Shown here piece by piece: positions 58,064 through 64,000 of a DNA stretch of 64,000 nucleotides. Below the pieces are notes generated by a model, which saw nothing but the letters and a program-made list of their open reading frames with translations, searched no databases and had not been told where the DNA came from. Position 1 is the stretch's first letter. Each line of letters starts with the position of its first letter. Made by a program: the position numbers and the translations under genes. This stretch comes from Triglochin maritima (Eukaryota > Streptophyta > Magnoliopsida > Alismatales > Juncaginaceae), in assembly GCA_963682175.1 (NCBI GenBank), contig OY821782.1, forward strand, positions 270,501 to 334,500, written 5' to 3'.

Positions 58064-61000
58064 ATGGCGTCGAATCCGAGGGAAGATGAGTCGGAGGAAG
58101 AGGCGGTCGTCCTCCTCGATCGCGCTTCCAGACTCACGCGCGGCAAAAGGTAACAAACAAACACCTTTCCTTCCTTCCGTCTCCAAAACCCAAACCCTAG
58201 AAATCAATCGATATTTGTAGGATGACCAAGTTGCTGGACGAGGAGATCGAGGAAGACCAACAGTTTTGGAACCAAGACGCCCTCAAAGAGGTACAATACA
58301 TACAATACAACATCCCTTTCTACTTTACTACCTACTAATCTAACATTGTCGTTTGTATTGCTGTTTCAGGAGGATGATGATACTAATTATGTTGAGGATG
58401 CCGAAGCTGTCGATGAGTTCGACAGTGATTTTGATCAAGATGTCAGTCACTTTACTCTCTGTAATTCCGTTTCGACCTTTTTCTTCTTCTTTCTTTCTGT
58501 TTTCATGTCTGTGTGTTAATATGTATACTGGTCGTTACTAGTTACTAGTTAGTGCTCCTCTATTAAGGTAAGAATCATAAGATAGTGTTTTTCAATATGC
58601 GAAATATTAGGAAGAAAGGCCTTCAATTCTTTATATTGGTTTGGAAGCGCTTTCAATTATTTTGAGGTGTTGAAATGGGCAACTTGTGAGTGTCCTTATC
58701 CATCACCTGATTTTATTTTATTTTTTTGTAATTGGAGGTAAATGTTTTATGTTTTGACATTTGGATATGCATGCTGGTTCTGAGCTGCTCCTTCATTTCC
58801 TATGACGGTAGGATTGAGTCCTTGAGTGTCTGGAACAGTTTCATGTAGGAAGAAAGGTTTCATATCCCTGATATTGCCTCAGACCATTTTTGGGAAAACA
58901 AAATGGATGTTTCAAATTGGTTGTTGAATTGGGCAAAGCAATATTTTTATTTGGGAAAAAAGTGGAGCAGGGAAATATATTTTCTTCCTGTTGCTTTAAG
59001 AACGTAACTTGTTAGCTATTTGTAAGTGTTTCTTCATCTTTTAACGATCAGATTGTACATGCTAGGAACCTGATCCTGATGAGGAAGGAGAAAAAGAGCC
59101 AGTGGCGGATAGGTGAGTGTTATACTGTTATCTGAACCAACCCTTGATATAACCGAAAAAGGCGAAAAGTCTTCTCGTATTGATATGTCCTTCAATTTGA
59201 TCATTGAATAGGGCAAGGCCAAAGAAGAGATTCATATTTCCAGGAAAGACGCTGAGAAAGAAAATTAAAAAGAAGAAAGACCTAACAAAAATTGGGAAAA
59301 AAACATTAAGGACTGTCAAAGTAGAAGAGGACAACGAGGAGACACAACAGGAAGAACATGAAGTTCCTGAAGATGAAGCTGAAAAGGTTGTGAGGAAGTC
59401 CACCAGGACTTCTGTGATTGTTAGAGAAGCTGAGAGAGCTGAGAGGAATGCAATACGAGCAGCCCTGCAAGTGAAGGTTCTGTATGCATTTTACATTTTT
59501 ATAATTTATACCTGTACCAATCAATTCAAGTTAACACAATTGCTGTTTTGTAGTTGCAAATTAACAGTCTTTTTAAAAAACAAATAAATCTGAGCTACAT
59601 TTTATTGGACTGCGTAACAACACAGCCTATAAAGAGGAAAAAGGAAGGAGAACAAAAAAGAATTACTCAGGAAGACATGCTTCTGGAAGCTGCTCAGACA
59701 GGTCATTGCCTTTAAATTCCATCACTCTTGCAGCTGATTGTGTGCTGCCTCATAGATTTTGGAAGTGAAAATGTTTTTTTATGGATATTCCAGAAATTAA
59801 GAACTTAAGTAATTTGGAACGCATGCTGGCAAGAGAGGAAGAAGTCAAGAAAAAAGCCATTGTGCACAAAGCAGTTTATAATGGCCCTCAGACTCGTTTT
59901 TCTTCAAAAGATGGTATGTTCATTGCAACTGCTATATGAATTAAAATGGTGTTACTGTCTTTATTTCCCATCCTTACCATTAGATGTTGTTTAACGGGGA
60001 CTGGCCGGGTCTTTATATCTATTCAGTAGTTGCGTGTACTATGTGCATTTTTCTTGTCCATAGGAAATTATTGTAGAAGCTACCTGCCTGTCTCCAACTA
60101 TATCTTTTAACTTTCTGCTACTAATATTTCTAGGAAAATCTGTTATCGAGTTCAGCAAGGGCTTAACATTTAATTCTACGCTGAACACATCAACAGTCCC
60201 ATGTAAGTGGGTGAAGCCCTTTTTTTCTTTCTTCTTTGATTTTTCTTCTTCTTTGATTATAGCATACACCATTAATAAGCTTCCGACCAACTTTGCATTG
60301 GCACACTTTCAGCAAGTCAAATCTTGTGTAAACTGTAAAGTCTTCTATATTGATATTCTCACAGTTTCCTGCAAGAGTCGCATTCATCTGAAAAAATCAA
60401 CTGAATTTTATGGTCCTTTTTCACTTATTACAATGTCTGTTTCTATTGCAGATCCGGTTAAGGCATTGTGTGCTGTGACGGGGTTACCAGCAAAGTATGT
60501 TTCCTTGTATAAATATATGTTCTTCGACATTCTAGAAGACTTCCTTTGATATGTGTCTTGCATCTTAAGCCGAGGCTGATTTTTGTAGTAAATTTCCCCT
60601 AGGCCGAGGTTGATTTTTGCACTAAATTCCCCTTAGATATTTTACCTACCTATTGGTTTTGAAACATACTCATTTTCATTAGTGTTTTTTTTAATAGTGA
60701 TATTATTCTTTTGACATAGTAAGAACCTCACAGGACATTCATAATTTTTGCTAATATTGACTATTGAGTATGACCACTGGCTAATTGCTTGTTTTAATAG
60801 ATTTATTTTTTAAAATGAAATTGTGGGTTGACTGGTCCTGGTTTTGAACTGCTGGAAGCACCGGAGTTCCAGATATATAATTTGTTTTGGCACTTTCGAT
60901 TTTCTGCAACAGTGAGCTGGCTATTTGTTGTCTCCTTCATATGTTCCTGATGGTGTCTTGGTTTTATCTCTTTAAGATGTCTTGTAGATGCTCTCTCTAT

Positions 61001-61496
61001 CTTTGATCTGTTCTATGCTTTACATATTGTTTCTTGAAGTACAGGTATCACGATCCAAAGACAGGGCTACCTTACGCAAATATAGATGCATACAAAATAA
61101 TACGAGAAAGGTTATATCAATCGTATCACTATATATTCTATATTTTCTTCAATTGCATCCATATGCCTTCTATTTTTCATATAGCGAACTTAAGTATACA
61201 CTTTTGGACATAACACACATGACACATCCATGGAGCATTTGCTGTTGGAAATGAATAACAAGTTTTATTTTGTGACTAATGAGGGGTTGTTTGTGTTTCT
61301 GCTGATTTTCAGGTACTTGAACGAGGGAAATGAAAAGAGGAAAAGGCAGAATATGGATATGGGTAATCTTTTCTGGTCACTTCCTGGTCAAGGGTTTCCA
61401 TCAAAGCATAGATCTGAGAAGGTCAGGACAAATGACATGCGTGTGGGAGCTCGTTTTAGGAGAATACCAGTTCTCCAGAACCGTTCTCTGGATTGA
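58064..61496 (+). CDS. SWC2: SWR1 chromatin-remodelling complex subunit SWC2 (YL1)
   Basis: YL1 binds the H2A.Z-H2B dimer and helps SWR1 place H2A.Z in nucleosomes. Exons 58064-58149, 58221-58290, 58370-58441, 59066-59112, 59212-59476, 59626-59701, 59794-59913, 60134-60202, 60452-60494, 61045-61110 and 61313-61496 give 365 residues in frame. The N-terminus has the YL1 signatures LLDRASRLTRGKR, LLDEEIEEDQQFWNQDALKE and acidic DDDTNYVEDAEAVDEFDSDF. A basic middle (RPKKRFIFPGKTLRKKIKKK) follows. The C-terminal YL1_C zinc-less domain reads VKALCAVTGLPAKYHDPKTG and LPYANIDAYKIIRERYL. No disruption is seen. Confidence 0.95.
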
Positions 61497-62225
61497 ATGA
61501 AGGTCAGTCTGATATTAAGTTCAAAGTAGCATGCGTATTGGCCATGTCGAGGTTGTAATTGTTGCTTCCATTTTGAAGGTAGGTAGGTATTCTTTGAAGG
61601 AGTGTGATACCTCCATCTTAACAACCATGCGAAGGCTGATTAACTCTTGGAATGAAGGAAGAAAGAGGACCTATGACTGAAAATTCAAGGGGAGTCGTAC
61701 ATTATTACATTACGGATGCCTGCCTGCCTCATTTGTGGTTGACTGACTTAAAAGTCCATGTGTAAACCATAAATTTGAGCTCGTAGAGGCTATTCCGTTC
61801 CAAGGGATTGTAGTTGTAAATTGCATCTGTAGATTGTGTTTGGTAATGATTCAGAAAAATGTGTGAGGGGGAGGATTTCTTTAGGAAAGAGGGTGCATGG
61901 AATTTGTGGATTGTAAAAAGGAAATGATGATAGAGATGTATTGTTGGATTATGTTGTTTGTTTCGACAGTTGGCTAAATATTAATTAATTAGTTGGATAG
62001 TTGGTTGCAATTGAGCAATTATTTTGTGTATTGAACAGGACAGGATCAGTGTTTATTTTAGCCTTAGAATTCAAAACTGGAGGTGAAGCCTAAATTAATT
62101 AAATTAAATCCAACAGCTTTGCAAATTGCAACTAAGAATAATAATTAATATGTTATCCGGTCCGGTTGTATATATAAGGCGAGGTAGGGTTTTTGTTGGG
62201 AGAGGTGAGGTGAGGAAGGGAAGTA
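61497..62225. other. SWC2 3'UTR and promoter of the RRM gene
   Basis: No gene. TATATATAA near 62168-62177 lies about 50 bases before the next ATG and may serve as its TATA box. Confidence 0.5.
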
Positions 62226-63108
62226 ATGGCGGCGGAAGTGGTGGTACGACTACTAAGAAGAGTGTCGCGTCGTAGTGTGTTGGAGAACAAGAAGAATCTG
62301 AATAACGTGGTCCTCTTTACCCCATCTGGTTTTGGTTTTGGTTTTGGTTCCAGCAGAAGAAGCATCGTCTCAAAGCTCTTCGTCGGAGGTTTCTTTCTGT
62401 TTTTTTTATTTAAATTAGATTTGGGGATTCCGGCCGGTTTCCCCAACTATGCATGCTTACACCTGTGTCCCTCAACCTAAACATCATGTCATCAAACTAC
62501 TATAATATAATAAATGTTAGGGTTAACACTTCAACAACCATAGCAATATTTCATCTCACAACACAAAAGTGTTCTTTTGATCATCATCATCATCATCATC
62601 ATCATGATGGTGTACAAATAACATGTGCAGGTCTGTCATACTACACTTCAGAAAAGAATTTGGCAGAAGCTTTCGGACAATTTGGCCAAGTTGTCGATGG
62701 TAGTATCTCCTTTTATTACCTGTCTTTACATTTTACTCACCCATTCAACCAACACAAAGTTATAGAAATAAAACATTGTTTCTTGACAGCTAAAATAGTA
62801 ACAGAGAGAGGTACTGAGAGATCAAAGGGTTTTGGATTCGTGACATATGCGTGCGAAGATGAAGCCCAACAGGCCATTGAAGAAATGGACGGAAAGGTGG
62901 TTCACCTCCTGCTAGTGCTAGTGCTAGTAATATGGTTTCTCATCAAATTCTTCTCTAACTTTTGAAGAAAATCATCATTCAGGAACTTAATGGCAGAGTC
63001 ATACATGTCGACGTTGCGAAACCAAAGCAAGGTATAGAAAGGGATACCTTTCCTATTGCAAGAGGTCCTCCACCTGATGCCCATTCTGCAGACAATGATC
63101 AAAATTAA
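62226..63108 (+). CDS. Small organellar RRM RNA-binding protein (S-RBP11-like)
   Basis: Exons 62226-62388, 62631-62699, 62790-62896 and 62983-63108 give 154 residues. The Arg-rich N-terminus (MAAEVVVRLLRRVSRRSVLE) is a plausible mitochondrial or plastid transit peptide. The single RRM has RNP2 LFVGGLSYYT, RNP1 SKGFGFVTY and the last strand ELNGRVIHVDVAKPKQG. The tail FPIARGPPPDAHS resembles the Arabidopsis small RNA-binding protein 11 (At5g06210). Related proteins act in organelle RNA editing or stress. There is no Gly-rich tail, so it is not a GRP proper. Confidence 0.88.
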
Positions 63109-64000
63109 TTAGATGTTAGTTGAGGTTGTCGACATCACCATGTTTGCCTATTCAACTCCATCGATGTCTCCAAATATGTTCGAAAATTTTAGGTTCGTTC
63201 AGTGATTGGATCCGGTATTCATGTGTTGTACAGTGTTTTCAAAGAGTAAATGACCTTGTAATATTTTCAGGATGTCTTTGTTTGCGTCCATCTAATGGTT
63301 TTATATATATGGAGATATTACAAGTATCTTTTGTCCTAACATTCTTAGCTACCAGAAGTTGATGTCTGTATTCTGTTTCTCTTAATGTGAAGTTGGTGTT
63401 GTTTCAACATTTGTGTTGACCTCTTCAGGTCTTTTTTTGGGCAAATTTTATGATAATCTGTTGGATGATTGAAGTCATGAACAATAGGTATTGACAGTGG
63501 TTTCTATTTTTTTTTAATTTCAAAATTTTAATTATTAAGTTTTTTTATCATCTTTGTTGTTGTTGTTGCTGTTTAAATTTGAGCTCCCATATTTTATAGT
63601 TCATCTAAATCAACACTACCTGGGAAGGGAAGGGAAGGGAAGAGAAGAGAAGAGAAGAGAGATGGGCTTGGTTTCGTACAAATTTGAATTGGAGTTGGCA
63701 GTTTGTTTGTTGGTATGGTTGGTGGCCTTTGTTTCTAGTTTTACGATCCAAATTTGCGTTAGATATTTATGTTGTTTGTACAAAGGTTTTAAGAACCGAA
63801 CCGACAAAATTTTGGTTTTGGTTCAACGTGGTCGAATCGTTGATGACATCATCATTTTTTAGACCCGAAATTGGACCGGATCGAATAAATATTAACGGTC
63901 GGACCGATTTGAACCGATTTCTGTAGAATTATTTAATATATACATACTAAACATTAAATATAATTCATTTATATTAATCAAATTGATAAATTTGTTATCT
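63109..64000. other. 3'UTR and AT-rich spacer to the window end
   Basis: 3'UTR of the RRM gene to perhaps 63360. A GGGAA/GAGAA purine repeat lies at about 63622-63660. The last 200 bases contain several ACCGAACCG/GGACCGGA-type phrases of unknown origin, possibly a repeat edge. No gene was recognised. Confidence 0.45.

Noticed and set aside
62582..62610. Poly-histidine coding run in the RRM gene
   Set aside because: The CAT/ATC repeat lies in intron 1, just before the acceptor at 62630; the protein is complete without it.
1..64000. CRISPR array, phage, plasmid or bacterial defence system
   Set aside because: All recognised genes are spliced plant nuclear genes; direct repeats seen are microsatellites, minisatellites or transposon parts without spacer structure.

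Overview
This is nuclear DNA of a flowering plant, almost certainly a eudicot. The genes are intron-rich with GT-AG junctions, and the proteins belong to plant-specific families: ROP GTPase-activating protein with a CRIB motif, SPINDLY, cell-wall invertase with the 9-nt mini-exon, FANTASTIC FOUR, plant B3 factors and ELM1. The intergenic DNA holds plant copia, Mutator-like and MITE elements. There are no operons. I assembled gene models by hand from splice sites, and the completed models for the main genes give coding lengths divisible by three.

Layout: 3' end of a plant myotubularin (+, 441-1817); single-exon LEA_2 protein (+, 4536-5075); 23-exon kinesin-5 (-, 5350-12060); tRNA-Pro(CGG) (13040-13111); ROPGAP (+, 14508-17657); a truncated copia element (18075-19565) sitting in a broken FAF-like gene (to 20317); a mitochondrial IF1-like small protein (-, 21447-22792); a two-B3-domain protein with a C-terminal RING finger (+, 23183-27211); an inverted, decayed copy of the kinesin/LEA 3' ends (27585-31660) carrying a MITE and a 1.7-kb MULE; cell-wall invertase (+, 33609-37054); a repeat-rich spacer with a MULE-type MITE and a 54-bp minisatellite; SPINDLY (+, 40316-48213); cyclophilin CYP18-2 (-, 49531-52292) with a MULE fragment in its last intron; ELM1 (+, 53523-57271); SWR1 subunit SWC2/YL1 (+, 58064-61496); and a small organellar RRM protein (+, 62226-63108).

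The genes do not form one pathway. They are housekeeping and developmental neighbours: mitotic spindle motor, ROP GTPase signalling, apoplastic sucrose cleavage, nuclear O-fucosylation, splicing or folding cyclophilin, mitochondrial fission, H2A.Z deposition and organellar RNA binding. From memory, several have Arabidopsis counterparts close together on chromosome 2 (kinesin-5, cell-wall invertase 4, CYP18-2, SWC2) or chromosome 3 (MTM1, a ROPGAP, SPY), so the window looks like conserved ancestral synteny with inserted repeats.

The most unusual signals are: the B3-B3-RING fusion; arrays of a 10-bp palindrome (about CGGTNNACCG) in the copia U3 and again inside the decayed duplication; the nested inverted duplication itself; and an AUG-UAA minimal uORF plus telomere-like repeats in the likely SPY leader. 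I found no CRISPR array, phage or bacterial-type system.
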